A stretch of 64,000 bases of DNA from Populus alba (Eukaryota; Streptophyta; Magnoliopsida; Malpighiales; Salicaceae): the NCBI RefSeq assembly GCF_005239225.2, contig NC_133288.1:10298169-10362168 (forward strand). The letters are read 5' to 3'. Within the stretch, counting starts at the first letter, position 1. Each line of letters opens with the position of its first letter. The translations under genes and the position numbers were made by a program. Below, piece after piece: positions 36,700 through 48,910 of this stretch. The notes under the pieces were generated by a model, which ran no database searches, had not been told where the DNA came from, and was given only the letters and a program-made list of their open reading frames with translations.

Positions 36700-37480
36700 C
36701 TTAGTTGACATGGCAGATCCAAAAACAAATCGAATAATCGAGAAAAATATAATTTAACTAAGAAAAAATCAACACGTCATTTTTAAAAAAATATTAAAAC
36801 GATAACATATTAAATTGACTCGGATCAACTCAGGTTAACTTGTTAAATCTGTTACTTAGATCATGAGACCTTAATAATCTTATAAAAAACAAATTAAGAA
36901 AAAAAATATATTAAACTCAATTATCAATCAACCTAATATTGTAGAATGAAATTAAAAACTAAATCCAATTAAAAAAAATATCAAGTCAACTCAAGTTAAC
37001 CTTTCAAACCTGGATCATGAGATCGAGATAACCCCATAAAAAATATATCGAAACAAAAAAAAAGACACAAAAACCCATCCAAGTCAATAAAACAAGCTCG
37101 TGACCTGAGTTATGAAATTAGAAAAACCTCATAAAATGTACACTTAAACAAATTATAAAACTCAATTCTCGGTTAATCTAATACTAAAGGATGAGCTAAA
37201 AAAAGAAAAAAAAATCATACTCAATCAATTTAACTTGCAACCCAAGTTATAAGATTATGATAACTCTTAGAAAGCAAATAAAAAATAAATTATGAAGTTA
37301 AGTTCTCAATCAACCCAATGTTAAAGGATTAAATTAAAAATAAGATCAAATAAAAAAAAGAATAAAAATAATGATTCGAGTCAACCCGGGTTAACCTATC
37401 AAATTCGGGTGAGAAGACTGGGATAACTCCATAGAAAAAAAATCAGAACAATGAACCTCTTTCTCTCTTCTTCATCATTT
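36700..37480. repeat. Degenerate repeat array, ~95-160-bp units
   Basis: About five diverged units are recognisable by a core like AACTCAGGTTAACTTGTTAA followed by ATCATGAGA and ACC or ATAACTCC. Cores occur near 36827, 36987, 37082, 37228 and 37381. Units continue with a string of the type AAACTCAATTCTC and a NAACCTAATNNTNAAGGAT element. Similar cores in the opposite orientation occur at 42.5-43.3 and 50.6-51.5 kb. No coding potential. Confidence 0.6.
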
Positions 37481-38930
37481 CTAATTACTTTCTCATCTCT
37501 CAAACTCAATGATTAATAAAATGTGAGTGAAATAAAGTTTTGTACTATATCATATACTTTTCAAACTCAAGAGATCAAAATAGACATGGGTCAAATTCTT
37601 AAGGCTAAAAGGCATTGATACCATTTTTTTTAAAGGCTTTTATTTTACCAAGCTTTAGTTTTAATCCCCGCATTTTTATTTCCTTTGAAATACAAAAAAA
37701 AAAACTTTTTTTTAAATCAAGAACTAACCTAATGCCATAAATTTTTTTTTATATTACAATAACCTAAGAGAAAACAATATAAAATAAACCATCACTTTGA
37801 ATTACCAATCAACACAAAATGAAATGATGATTTTTTTTAAAAAAAAGCTTGATTGTTGGACTAAAAAAAAAGAAAATAAAGGACAAAAGAAGAATGTTTG
37901 TTTTTTCTTTTTAAAGAAAAGGCTGCCACTCCACCTCACTTTTAATTTGGGTCCCCTCATTTTTTATTATTCACAAACTAATTTGAAATCATCTTTGGAA
38001 AATCAAGAATCAACTTAATGACATGATTTTTTTTTAGATCATGAGAAACTAAAAAAAAGAAGCACGAAATAAATCTTCACCTCCAATCACCAACCAACAT
38101 AATGTGAAATGCTATGACTAAAAAAAATCAATGACTGAAGTTAAAATTTTTTTAAGCAAATCTACAATGAATCTTTTCATAAGCCATAGTATTTTACTTA
38201 TGGCCATTCTTTTTAAAGCATCTAGCTTAATCTCAATTGTTGCTATACCACATATAGGATATATGCAATAATAAAACTCATAGGCTGAAAAAAAATATCT
38301 TTGTCATTTGAGAATTTTTTTAATTTAACATGTTGTTTCATCAAAAACCTTGTATTATTGAGTTTTTTGAATAAATTTACTAGTTATTAAATTAACTCGA
38401 GTTTGAAACTAATATATTTTGCTGTTAGAGAATATTTTTTTATTCTAGCTTGGGTGATTAAAAAAAAAACCTATGTTATTGAATTTTTGGATTAATTTGT
38501 TAGTTATCAAGTTAACTTGTGCAAATTAAATAACAGTCAAGACTCGAGAGTAATTTTGGAGATGGCTGAAGCTCAAGCTGAAGCCAAGTCTAGGATTGAT
38601 GGGCTCGACAAGCTGATCGATAAAAAAAAAACTAAGTGGTAGCCTCTCTCTTCCTAGTTCATAGAAAATTGGGTGTGCGTGTGTGAGAGAGAGAGAGACA
38701 AGCTGGCCGAGGAAAAGGCACATGGGCGGCCACTAATCACTTCTACGCGTCTCAACCCCAAGAAAACTCACGGGGGGACCACATAACATAAAATCCACGT
38801 GTAGCTTTTCAATAGCTGTAGATATTTTACTACAGCACATGCCCACCAATAGTACTCCTCTTATGTTCACATTTACCACTACTAGTCGCCCTAAATTAAC
38901 CCCCCTTGAAAAGCTAACCCCGACCATTAA
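37481..38930. other. AT-rich intergenic DNA
   Basis: Homopolymer-rich. The short open frames at 37797-38018 (plus), 38526-38723 and 38733-38927 (minus) are not recognisable. The stretch 38560-38900 is less AT-rich but no family is apparent. Confidence 0.4.
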
Positions 38931-38941
38931 TATCTAGGGGA

Positions 38942-39085
38942 TAGTGGCAAATTAATAAGGATATTAGTAGTTAATTTTTCCAATTTAGCAGTTAACTAGG
39001 GGGTAGTGGCAAATTAATAAGGATATTAGTAGTTAATTTTTCCAATTTAGCAGTTAACTAGGGAGTAGTGACAATTAATATCTAG
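38942..39085. repeat. 62-bp tandem duplication
   Basis: TAGTGGCAAATTAATAAGG begins at 38942 and again at 39004, with the whole 62-bp unit nearly identical. A third, truncated unit begins at 39066. Both outer flanks carry a shared ATTAATATCTAG. The near identity indicates a recent duplication. Confidence 0.92.
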
Positions 39086-39923
39086 TGTACCAAAGTAAGG
39101 TTAACATGAGGTTGATAATATATTTAATTAAATCGAGCATTTGTTTTTGTGGTTGAACTGCTTTTTATTTTAAAAGCATCATATTGATAATTTTTATGTA
39201 TTTTTTTTCAAGGTTTTGATGTTAATTTTTTTAAAAAATATTATTTTAATGTAGTTTTAATTGAAAAAATAATTTTGGAAAATATTCTACTTATTATTTA
39301 TAGAGGTTTTGCTTCATATACATAGGCAATTTGAGTCTTTAATTTTTAGACATAAAAATAGGGATTTATACCATGCAATTGATTTTCAAAAAACATGTGA
39401 AAATATAGATTAGATTAAGGGGAAATAAATGCTACTTTTATTTGTCATGTTAGATTAATTAACCTTGTAATATTAATTAGAGATTTCATTAAATCAATTT
39501 TTAAAAAAACTTAAAACCTTACTTAAGTCATGTTCCTCGTCATGAACTTTTTGAATCAATCTACTGTAGTCAAGCATAGATTTAACATCTATGATTATGA
39601 TTTATGGATGTCAACCTTCAGTTAGGGCAACGTTGCATCGCATCTTCTTCAATTGGTAAGGCATGCATTGCAAGCAAAAAAAGAAGGGCCTTAGTTCTCT
39701 GGTTAAATATGATATCATAAACTACCTAGTCCTATATCGTGGAACACTTTTTGAGCAAATGATACGTGTTATGAGGACGTTGCCATAGCATAATTCAAGC
39801 AACCCCTAGTTTTAACAGCCTAAAACTAGAAAGGGTAACATTTTTTGGCAGCCTCTGAAATCGTGTTGTATCTAAAGCTAATATATAGGAAGCTTCCTTC
39901 ATCTTCTACTAATTCAAGTTGGA

Positions 39924-39925
<2 letters not shown>

Positions 39926-39996
<71 letters not shown>
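39926..39996. repeat. Long AT dinucleotide microsatellite (71 bp)
   Basis: About 35 uninterrupted AT units. The open frames of alternating Ile and Tyr across it on both strands are artefacts. Confidence 0.97.
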
Positions 39997-39998
<2 letters not shown>

Positions 39999-40454
39999 GG
40001 TGTCGTTCTCCTTGAATTTGTTAAAGAGAAGATGTGCATGGTGTGATAAGGATTCCCTTTGGATGCTTTTGAGTTGTTTATGGATTTCAATGAACATTTT
40101 TTTTGATTAAATAATCAAACTAATTAAGAGACTTAAACAAATGGGTGTCATGTTTATCCCGACACTTGCGACCCTTGTTTCCCATCTTCCACACTTCCTT
40201 CTAAACCACCTATATAGATCCCTTTCCCTCCATTCTCCTCTCCTCCTTTTTTTGTTTTTTTATTCTGCAAATCAAAACAGTAGCCACTCCCTTCTATTCT
40301 GACACAAATCTAAATTTCATCACTACAAATTTTTCCACTCAACACTCTCTGAGTCTCTAGTGTCAGCATTATTATCCTAATACAATTTTCCCAAAATATT
40401 CCCTATACTAAGTAAATAAACCTATTTATTTATGTTTTAAATTAATGTATTTTT

Positions 40455-40457
<3 letters not shown>

Positions 40458-40499
<42 letters not shown>
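40458..40499. repeat. AT dinucleotide microsatellite (42 bp)
   Basis: About 21 uninterrupted TA units. Confidence 0.97.
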
Positions 40500-40500
<1 letters not shown>

Positions 40501-42313
40501 TAAAACTCTTATTAGCCTTATAAAAGGCTCCGCCCCTGACTACAATATACAAGAAAGTTAACTACACTACAAATACAAAATATATATATATATATTTGGT
40601 AGTTGGTGCTCTCTAACATTTTTTGATGGAGATGTTTTATCTCTACTAACTATTTTTCAAAATATATCTCTGTCTCTTCTTGTTTTTTGCTTTGAGATTA
40701 GGGGAATTAAGGTTTTGAATTATTATTTTTCCATGAAATACATATAGATGGAGTAAATGTTTTGGAAAGAATTTATAAAAATCATTGGGTGGCTATTAAT
40801 CATAGAACCAATCATGAAGGAACTGTAAGAGAATGGAAACTTTGGGTGAAGTCTTGTGTAATGATATGTTATTTTGATGTGTTTGTGTAAGAAATAGGAT
40901 GTGGGGGTAATTGTTTGTGTTTGTGGTATTCAAATAGGTATTTTATTTGCTACTAACTAAATTTTGTGGTTATTAATATGTTGTATTAGGTGTTTTAATT
41001 TTAGTTTTGAAATGTAAAAGGAAAAATAATAAAATAAATAAAGGGTTTAAATGGTATAAATAGATAAAATATAACTTAAAGATTAAACAAGAGCATTTGA
41101 TTTTACAATTAGTCAATTGATGGTCGAATTTGTCAATAGTAAAAGGATGTTCTGAATCTTATTCAAACACTAAATGGGATTGTATATATGTGGTTGCTTA
41201 TGGTAATGTTATGCTTGGGCATGGGTTGAGGAAGTTGAAAAAATTTAGTGTTGTTTCAAATTGACCAAATGATTAGGTTGCAAGTCTTTGAAAATAAATA
41301 TAAAAGTTTAGTTGATTTATGTCATTTCTATGTCATTGGATATGTTGACAAGCACCATGATGTCTAATTATATATGCATGGAAAAGTTTTGTTTAAATTG
41401 TTATGAGGTGTTATGTTTATGTTGAAAGGTGATCATAAGAGATTGTATTGGGATAAGTTCTTAGTTGTAAAAAAAAAAAAAGGAGTAATTTCCATGTTGT
41501 TTTAAAATTAAGGTGAATAGTTTGTTATTTGATAATTTGTACAAGTTAGAAAATGATTGTGATTATCTGTCAGGTTGGGTTCTGTATAGAGGTGCTGCTA
41601 GAATTTTGTTATAAATGGATAGATGCACTAAAAAAAACAACATAAAATATTGATTAAGATTTTAATTGAATATTATTAGATATTTAGTTATATTGTTTAG
41701 ATGCCGAGAAAAAGTATAATGTCCAAATAGAGTTGTGATGCATTGTCAAACAATAGTGTTCTTAACCTTTTAGTTCATTTAGGTATCGATTATGAAGAGA
41801 AAACCTAATGTACCCTCTAATGATGTTGGTTCATTGACTAATGGTCATAAATTTAGGGCTTTATATGCTAAGGATTTATATTCTGACAAGTTAATTGCGA
41901 AATGAAAACCGAATTTAAATATGCAAGAAACTCTAATTTTGTTTAAACATAACATTAAATTAATGTTAACGTGTTTATATAGCTTGAAGTTAATTATTTT
42001 ATTTTCAAGTTCATAAATTTTAAAGCTGCAAGATCAACAACATCGATTATGAAAATATTGCTAAGAAGCCTCATTTTTAACAGAGTCAACTTAAAAATTA
42101 TCCAAAATAAAGGCCATTAGTTGATGTTTGGTAGAGATAGTTCAAGTTTATTACTTAATCAATATTTTTGGTAAATTAAAAATGTTTTTAAATTTCAGGA
42201 CTACTTATTTTATGAAAATGATTTCATGGAAAAATCCTAGTGGGATGACATAAACTTAAAGGTGGCAAAACAAATATGGAAAAATCACAATGCGACTAGG
42301 TAAGTTTTGATGT

Positions 42314-42316
<3 letters not shown>
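40500..42316. other. Intergenic region, possibly old transposon
   Basis: No open frame of note. The composition between about 41.1 and 42.3 kb is less homopolymeric than its surroundings and reads in short broken pieces on the plus strand, as decayed coding DNA often does. I could not match any piece to a family. Confidence 0.35.

Positions 42317-42361
<45 letters not shown>
42317..42361. repeat. AT dinucleotide microsatellite (45 bp)
   Basis: About 22 uninterrupted AT units. Confidence 0.97.
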
Positions 42362-42362
<1 letters not shown>

Positions 42363-42479
42363 CTTTAATATTTCATTTCATTATATTTGTTTTAGTTTAA
42401 TAAATTTATGAGCCAAGTTGTGTGATTTCTGGTATAAAACATACATCTCAAATGACTATGAGGTGTGGAAGAACTATAG

Positions 42480-43340
42480 ACCTCCTCACATTTGTTTTGC
42501 TTTTAATGTTATTTTAAGTTGATTTTTTTTTTCAATTTCATCCTTTAATATTTAATTTTATTTAATTTTTGTATCAAATTTGATCCTTATTCTTTTGATT
42601 GAGATTTTTTTTTTATCATTTTCTTGATTTATTTTATTTTCAATTTCATCCCTCATTATTTTATTTCTTTTAATTTTTATACTAGATTTGGTCCTTATTC
42701 TTTTAATTGTTATTTGTTTAGTTTTTTTATCCTTTTATTGATTGATTTTTTTTTATTTTCCCTTAATATTTGGATGGTTGAAAATTGTGCTTCGTTATTT
42801 TTCGTGTTTACCTTCTAAGGGTCAATCTTGGTCTTATGACTCAAGTCATAAGTTTTAAAGATTAGCCCAATTTTACTTTAGCTTTGTGAGTCTTTTTTTT
42901 TTTTTTTCAGTTTCATCATTCGATATTAGATTATTGGGCCTTAAGCTTCATGATTTCTTATATTTTTTTTCTATAAATTTATCCCAATTATATGTTCCAT
43001 ATCGCGGATTAGTCGAGTTAACTCAACTTAACTCAAGTTTTTTCTTTCTCATTGTTTTGTTTTTTCAATTTCGCATTTTATAATTTAGTTTTGTTCAGAG
43101 TTGGCCTCTATTATTTTATTCAATTTATTTAGTGCTTGGTTATCATAGTCTCATAACTTGCATATAATTAACATGTTAACTCGAGTCAGGGTTTCTTGTT
43201 CTTTTTTACAGTTGATTTTTTTCCCAGTTAATCCTTCATTATTTAATTTGATGATAATTGAGCTTTAGTTTTTTATTTTTATTTTTATAAGGTTATCTCG
43301 TTTTTATTTAATTTTTGTTTTGTTATGAAATATAATCATA
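42480..43340. repeat. T-rich degenerate repeat block
   Basis: Recurring phrases such as TTTCAATTTCATCC, TTTGGTCCTTATTCTTTT and GAGTTAACTCAA recur at intervals of roughly 100-130 bp. The same phrases occur at 50.6-51.5 kb and, on the other strand, at 36.7-37.5 kb. The several short plus-strand open frames are low-complexity and not genes. Confidence 0.55.
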
Positions 43341-43863
43341 TAAATTTTTTAAAAATATTTAGAGGATACTTTTTATAATTTTTTTATTAGTCATTGTTTT
43401 TTTTTTGTTTTTTTATGGTCGTTGGTTTTTTTATAATTATATTATTAAATTAATTAAATTTATTGAATTTATTAAATTGATGACCCTTTTTTATTTCCGA
43501 TGAAAACACTATCATTATTCGAATATTTGTTTTTCACCCGAGGATTGGATACGGAGATCACCTATGAATAGCCATTGTCTTTTTTATCAATCATGCACAT
43601 AGCATGATGGAACATCATCCCCGGACACGATGAGTAGAGTAGGCCCCAAGCTCTCCAATGTCGATACGATAAAATTGCAATATAGCGATGTGTGTGGCCT
43701 CTGGATTGTGAGTGCTATTCATTGTCATCCCATTAAACATCTCCCTCAAGTAAATTTTGTCTGTGTTCCATGCACAATATTCTTCCCTGTTTCCCATCCT
43801 CCCACTCGAAATCCTTCACGCTTTCTCCTCTAAGTCCGTGCCCATAACATTACTCATTAAATT

Positions 43864-44089
43864 AAAAATAAAATAAAGCTGATCATCCGGGTGATGGTCC
43901 AATGATAAGAGCTTGGACCAAGAGATTTGTTTTCTCTGTGGTCTCAGGTTCAGGCCCTAAGTTGCTCATATGATGGTTAGTACTGGAGACTTACATGGTC
44001 GTTAACTTCAGGGCTTTGTGGAATTAGTAGAGTTACGTGCAAACTGGCTCAGACATCCATGTTAAACTAAAGAAATAAAAAAATAAAAT
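43864..44089 (+). mobile_element. tRNA-derived SINE-like element
   Basis: The body, about 43879-44070, begins with a tRNA-like A-box region (GATGGTCCAATGATAAGAGC), followed about 30 bp later by a B-box-like GGTTCAGGCCC, and ends GGCTCAGACATCC then GTTAAACTAA. AAAAATAAAAT flanks it at 43864-43874 and 44079-44089 and may be the target duplication, though its A-richness makes this weak. Length (~200 bp), pol III boxes and tail fit plant SINEs; I recall similar Salicaceae copies. Confidence 0.65.
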
Positions 44090-44099
44090 GAAGTTTCTA

Positions 44100-46750
44100 A
44101 ATTTAATAGCTTAGGTCTCAACCCCCTTGAATTCCGCCTTGTTTGGGGACATTATATGGGTGGGTTACAGGTTAATTTTATTATATTTAGCTCTAAATTC
44201 AATACTAATTCCTACATATCAAATGAACCGCAGGCCAATCGATGCACGGGGGGAAAACTCCAAAGAATTAGTGAGAAAAGAGAGAAATGTTTCAACCTAA
44301 CCCACATCTCAGCCAACGGTAATGAGGATGGTATGGTCAACTAGTTGAAAAGAAATCGAATCCACAAGGAGTGTAAGACCTTTTACTCTTCCAATGGAGC
44401 GCAAACCACAAGCTTGTCATCTTCACTAAAGCTAAAGTCGACATTGAAAAGCAAGAAACCTCGCCAACAGCTAAGTTTGTATCTTCTTTTGGGTTTAATT
44501 TATGATCAAAGATTCTAAGCTCCATCGAAACCTTGTTCTATACCACATAGTTTATGACTAATTATCATAAAACGTACGAAAGTTGGATGGTGGACAAGTC
44601 GGTATGTGTCATTCCATGGTCCCTGCCTTTGTACTATTTTCTCTCTTTTATATATATATACTCTGTTTTCTCCTAATTGACAGGCTCTTTTCACAGATCC
44701 CAAGCTGTCTTGATTTCCTTAGGTGACTTGCCCTTGCTAACTTTAGCACATGTCAGCCACCCTAAGATATTAGTTTTGTAGCTAATTAATGACTTTAATT
44801 AATGCACATCTTCTCTTGATGATCATTAATGCAAATGATGCTGTTCTAACAACACGTGTTGGTGGCCTCGTGTAGTGTTGATTATGGATTCTTGCAGCAT
44901 TTCTAGAGTGCTCTCTCAGGTGTCCTAGATCCAAAAACAATGGCGTGGCTTCTTTTAGTGCTTAGTGGCCACGACTGGTGTGCTTTCACGGTGGTTCGTG
45001 GTCTTAAAATGTAAGGAAAAATGGCATTGCAAAGATGAATAAGCTACAAGGAAGCATTGCCTAATTGGCTGATTTCTTTGATGACGTTTGAATTTTTACG
45101 AGATAATTGGCTGATTTCTTTGATAACGTTGGAATAATAATAATAATAATAATAAAAGATTGGTTTGAAGGCCTAACCACAAAAGCGGACAATTGTAGTT
45201 GTCTAGTTAAAAAGTTAGACCATAGGTATAACTACCCCTATAACAAAATAACAAGCTAGCTACAATAATATAAACAAAAAACCTCTCTCACAGAAAAAGA
45301 AGGTAGGACAACTTAAAAAATAATTGACTCGTGAGAAAAAAGAAAGAAGAAGAGAAAGAAAAGTAAAATAGAACATTAAATCCAGATTAAAGCTTGAATC
45401 ATAACATATATCATGTTTCTGAAAAGCTCTTACCGAGACAAATTAAACCATACAAAGAAAGGCTCTTATATAATTTGTCTTGCTCCATGAGATAATTTCA
45501 CTTAATTGAGAAGTATAAATATCTTAGATCACTAAATAACAAAATTATAGAACATAAAACACAATACATAATCATAATATTCATTATCCTATGCATTTTA
45601 TTTTCTCCTCTTTTCTATATATTATTGCACTATAAGGTCTCCTATCTTTTTTAATAGAGGACTTGGTTTTTAAGACGGGGACCATCCCAACTCAACTTAA
45701 ATAAAAATTTCTTTCAACCCATTACACAAGCTGTAAAAATTCTTTTCAACATATATATATATATTCTTGAGTATTATAGAGGTATTATCAACCGATAACA
45801 CATTAATTATGTGGCTTAGGATAGGGAACAAGGGTTAGGCTTTAAGAAAACTACAATATTTAAAGACATTGTATTGATACAATTCTTATTATCAATGATG
45901 ATCTGATGACTTTTATCCGCACAATTGATATAGGTATTACAGATAACAATTCTTCTTCGGTCTTTAATTGGGTACTCAACCCAACTTAACCCACTCCAAT
46001 CTCTTTTATTTTTTAAATTAAATTTTTAAAAATTAAAATCTAAATTTACAAAACAAACTATATCTCCATTCATGAATAAAAAAAAAATCATAAAAAAAAG
46101 TTCAAACTTTAAATCTATGTATAAAAAAATCCTTCATGAAACCTAAGAAAAAAACACATATGGTATATATATTAAAATATAAAATTATAACTTCATAATT
46201 TAAAATAAAAAGTTAAAAAATTAGATAGAGGCTAGGTGTAATGGTAGGGTGAACTTCTTGCCTCCACATCAAATTCTGATCAAACTAGATTAAATTTTAT
46301 AATCTCCGGTTTGAACATAAAAATCCAATCAAACTAGATGGGATGATACAAAATACATGATGGATTGAATAAAATTATTATCTCAACTCCAGATAAACCC
46401 TTAAGATAAAAGAAATATGAAACCTACAAAATAAATTAATATCTATGTATACATAAACCATAACTATACCATACACAAGTCAAGAAATACAATGAGTTTT
46501 TATTATGATGTTGTAAACAATTAACCATGAAACCAATATTTTTTTCTTTTTTTAAAACTATTTTTTAATTTTATTTTAGCAAAATTTCAATTGATTTATT
46601 CATTTTTAAAAATTTTACTTTATACTTGAAGGGTTTTTTCCCTCTTTCTTTTAAAATACAAGTTTTTTAATTGAAAACGAGAAAAAGAACTATTTTGAAA
46701 TTTGAATCTTATCATTCTTCGCCAGATTTATTGTGCTTCCCACATATTAT
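44100..46750. other. Intergenic region, no gene supported
   Basis: Short open frames at 44156-44344 (plus), 44337-44525 and 44515-44703 (minus) are not recognisable. A 7-unit AAT run lies near 45132-45155. From 45.3 kb on it is AT-rich. Confidence 0.45.
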
Positions 46751-46755
46751 GCACT

Positions 46756-46956
46756 ATGTATTTTAACGTTTTAAGAGTATTTTAAAAAAAAATTAAATTT
46801 TTTTTATATTTTTATTCACTTCAAATTAATATATTTTTTTAGTATTTTTAGATTATTTTGAAGCGATAATTTTAAAAATAATTTTTTAAAAATAAAAAAA
46901 TTATTTTCATATATTTATAAAATAAAAAAAATACTTTAAAAAACAATTATAACTAT
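46756..46956 (+). repeat. AT-rich ~200-bp dispersed repeat, copy 1
   Basis: Begins near ATGTATTTTAACG and ends near AAAACAATTATAAC. The internal order TTCACTTCAAATTAATAT, AGTATTTTTAGATTATTTTG and a closing AAATACTTTAAAAAACAA is shared with copies at 48.26, 57.53 and 63.64 kb, all in the same orientation. Confidence 0.6.
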
Positions 46957-46979
46957 AATTTTAAATAGGCTCTCAAGAG

Positions 46980-47690
46980 CTATGTGGATGCAGCCATGGG
47001 CTCGCAATAATCCACGTTACTCAGCCCGAAGTGGTTTCCAATTTGGAGCAAAATCATGTCGTGTCATTGCTAGGCAATGTGCCCATACGCTAGAAATCTC
47101 AGCCCATCAAAGGATTAAGTCTTAAGGGTTTCTCGTCATGGTTTTCTCTGAAATTTGAACTCATGTTAAGATCATTATCACACAAACCTCATCCATTAAT
47201 TATTTTCATAATCAAATCCGTCTGTCTATAAGTAGCCTAAGCAAGCAGCAACCAGTCACGACACCTTTAAGAGAAGACAGTGCACGCGCGCTGCATCAGC
47301 CTTTTAAAATCAAGAAGATTATGCCTGGTTTCTCCTTGCATGGACACCTTCACTGTTCTTGTCTAAAAGATCTGGCTTGCAGTTTGCAACATTATTGAAA
47401 TGTGAAATACCTTTTCTCTTTGCATCGTCTTTTTTTTCTTATTCGCTAATGATTAAACATGGTTTGTTACCACTGCTTTGATTTTCTTTTCCCCGGAATT
47501 ACTGGTACCGGGAAGTAGAAAACACTGCTTTGAACATTCTCTGCCCGCAATCTGTTGGTTCCGTTGACGAATAGAAACTTCAATCCATACCTAATTTGAG
47601 ACAAAATAACTTAGAATTTTATTCTTCTTCATTCATTTACTTTGTTGTGATCTTCAGTGTTGTAGAAGCTTTTGGATCTTGCTCATTTTA
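46980..47690. other. Less AT-rich intergenic stretch
   Basis: No open frame is convincing. A TATA-like CTATAAGTAGCC occurs near 47226, followed by a less AT-rich region. It could be a promoter of a non-coding transcript, but nothing else supports that. Confidence 0.3.
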
Positions 47691-48255
47691 CCTGCGTCTG
47701 CTCCTTGACGGACTGATCACCTTGTATCCCCTCACTTAGATGGATCGGCCACGCATCTAGCTAGCTGGATTCACCTTATGTTCTCCTCCTTGACGGACTC
47801 CGGCCCCTTGCATCCCCTCGCTCGGTGGACTTCCCATATGTCATTTAGGACTCACCTTGCATCCCTCTCTTTAGCTGACTTATATTGCATCCTCTCTCCT
47901 TGGTTAACCGGCCATTCATGCCCTAGAATAACCATGCTTCCCCTTCCTTGACAAACTCACCTTGTGTCCCCCTCCCGGACTCAACTTATATCCTTTCTTG
48001 GCGGGCCGCCATGCATCCCCCTTCTTTATGGACTAACCCCACATTCCCTTTCTTTGGCAGACAGACTAGTATACGTTCTCTTATTCGTGGACTAACCACA
48101 TGTTTCATCGTTGGTGACCAACCATACACCCTCTCTTTGGCGAACTCATCTTGTAACCCATTCAGGGGACTGGCAATGCATCCCTCCGAACTCACTTTTT
48201 ACCATTTCCTTGTTGGAGAGACCATGTTTTCCTCTCTTTGGCAAACTCACTAGCT
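47690..48255 (+). repeat. Degenerate minisatellite, forward block
   Basis: Phrases of the form CTTGACGGACT, CACCTTGTATCCCCTC, TTGCATCCCCTC and TTTGGCGAACTCA recur every ~25-50 bp. The block is much richer in C than its surroundings. Open frames (47948-48253 plus, 47986-48195 minus) follow from the repeat and carry no recognisable domain. Confidence 0.65.
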
Positions 48256-48261
48256 AGGACT

Positions 48262-48460
48262 TGTTTGTTTTTATGTTTTAAAGTACTTTTAAAAAAAAAA
48301 TTAAATTTTTTTTTATTTTTTTCTTCACTTCAAATTAATATTTTTTTTAGTATTTTTAGATCATTTTAATGCACTGATTTTAAAAATAATTTGAAAAAAA
48401 ATATATTATTTTAATATATTTCTAAGTAAAAATTATTTTAAAAAACAATCGCAATACAAC
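48262..48460 (+). repeat. AT-rich ~200-bp dispersed repeat, copy 2
   Basis: Starts TTGTTTGTTTTTATGTTTTA and ends AAAACAATCGCAATACAAC, with the shared internal blocks described for copy 1. It sits between the two oppositely oriented minisatellite blocks. Confidence 0.65.
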
Positions 48461-48474
48461 CTAACTTCACCAAA

Positions 48475-48910
48475 AACAGGATGCACGGTTGGTTTGATAA
48501 TAAGGAAACACATAGTTAGTTTGCCAAGAAGAACGGACACATGGTTGGTCCGTCAGTGAAAAGGACGCAAGGTGAGTCCTCCAAAGATGAGGAAATGTGT
48601 GGTTAGTCCACTAAGAAGAGGGTTGCAAGGGACTAGCCACATGTCCTTTTAGACTCACTTTGTGTCCTCTATTTCTCGATAGACTCACTTTATACTCTTT
48701 TTTTGGTATACCGACCACTTATTCCTCCTTTTAACAGACTCACCTTGTATTTTGGCCTCTTTTGATGAATAGATTGTGCTTTATTTCCAAAAAGGACTAG
48801 CCATAAGTCCTCTTGGACTAACTTTGAACCCTTCCTTAATGTAATGACCATACATCCAACTAGACTTACTTTGTATCCCTTACTTTATGGACTGGATATG
48901 TGTTCACTCC
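48475..48910 (-). repeat. Degenerate minisatellite, inverted block
   Basis: Down to about 48640, phrases such as GGACGCAAGGTGAGTCC, CACATGGTTGGTCCGTC and GGTTAGTCCACTAAGAAG are reverse complements of the forward block's GGACTCACCTTG..TCC phrases. From about 48640 to 48900 the forward-type phrases (GACTCACTTTGTGTCC, ACTTTGTATCCCTTAC) return. Confidence 0.6.

Noticed and set aside
39909..40110. Ile-Tyr repeat proteins on both strands
   Set aside because: They are translations of the AT dinucleotide run.
47240..47330. Possible miRNA precursor near a TATA-like site
   Set aside because: The GA-rich segment superficially recalls miR156, but the mature sequence does not match and no hairpin arm was found.
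47948..48253. 101-codon plus-strand frame rich in Pro, Ser and Leu
   Set aside because: It lies wholly inside a degenerate minisatellite and has no domain; openness follows from the C-rich repeat.
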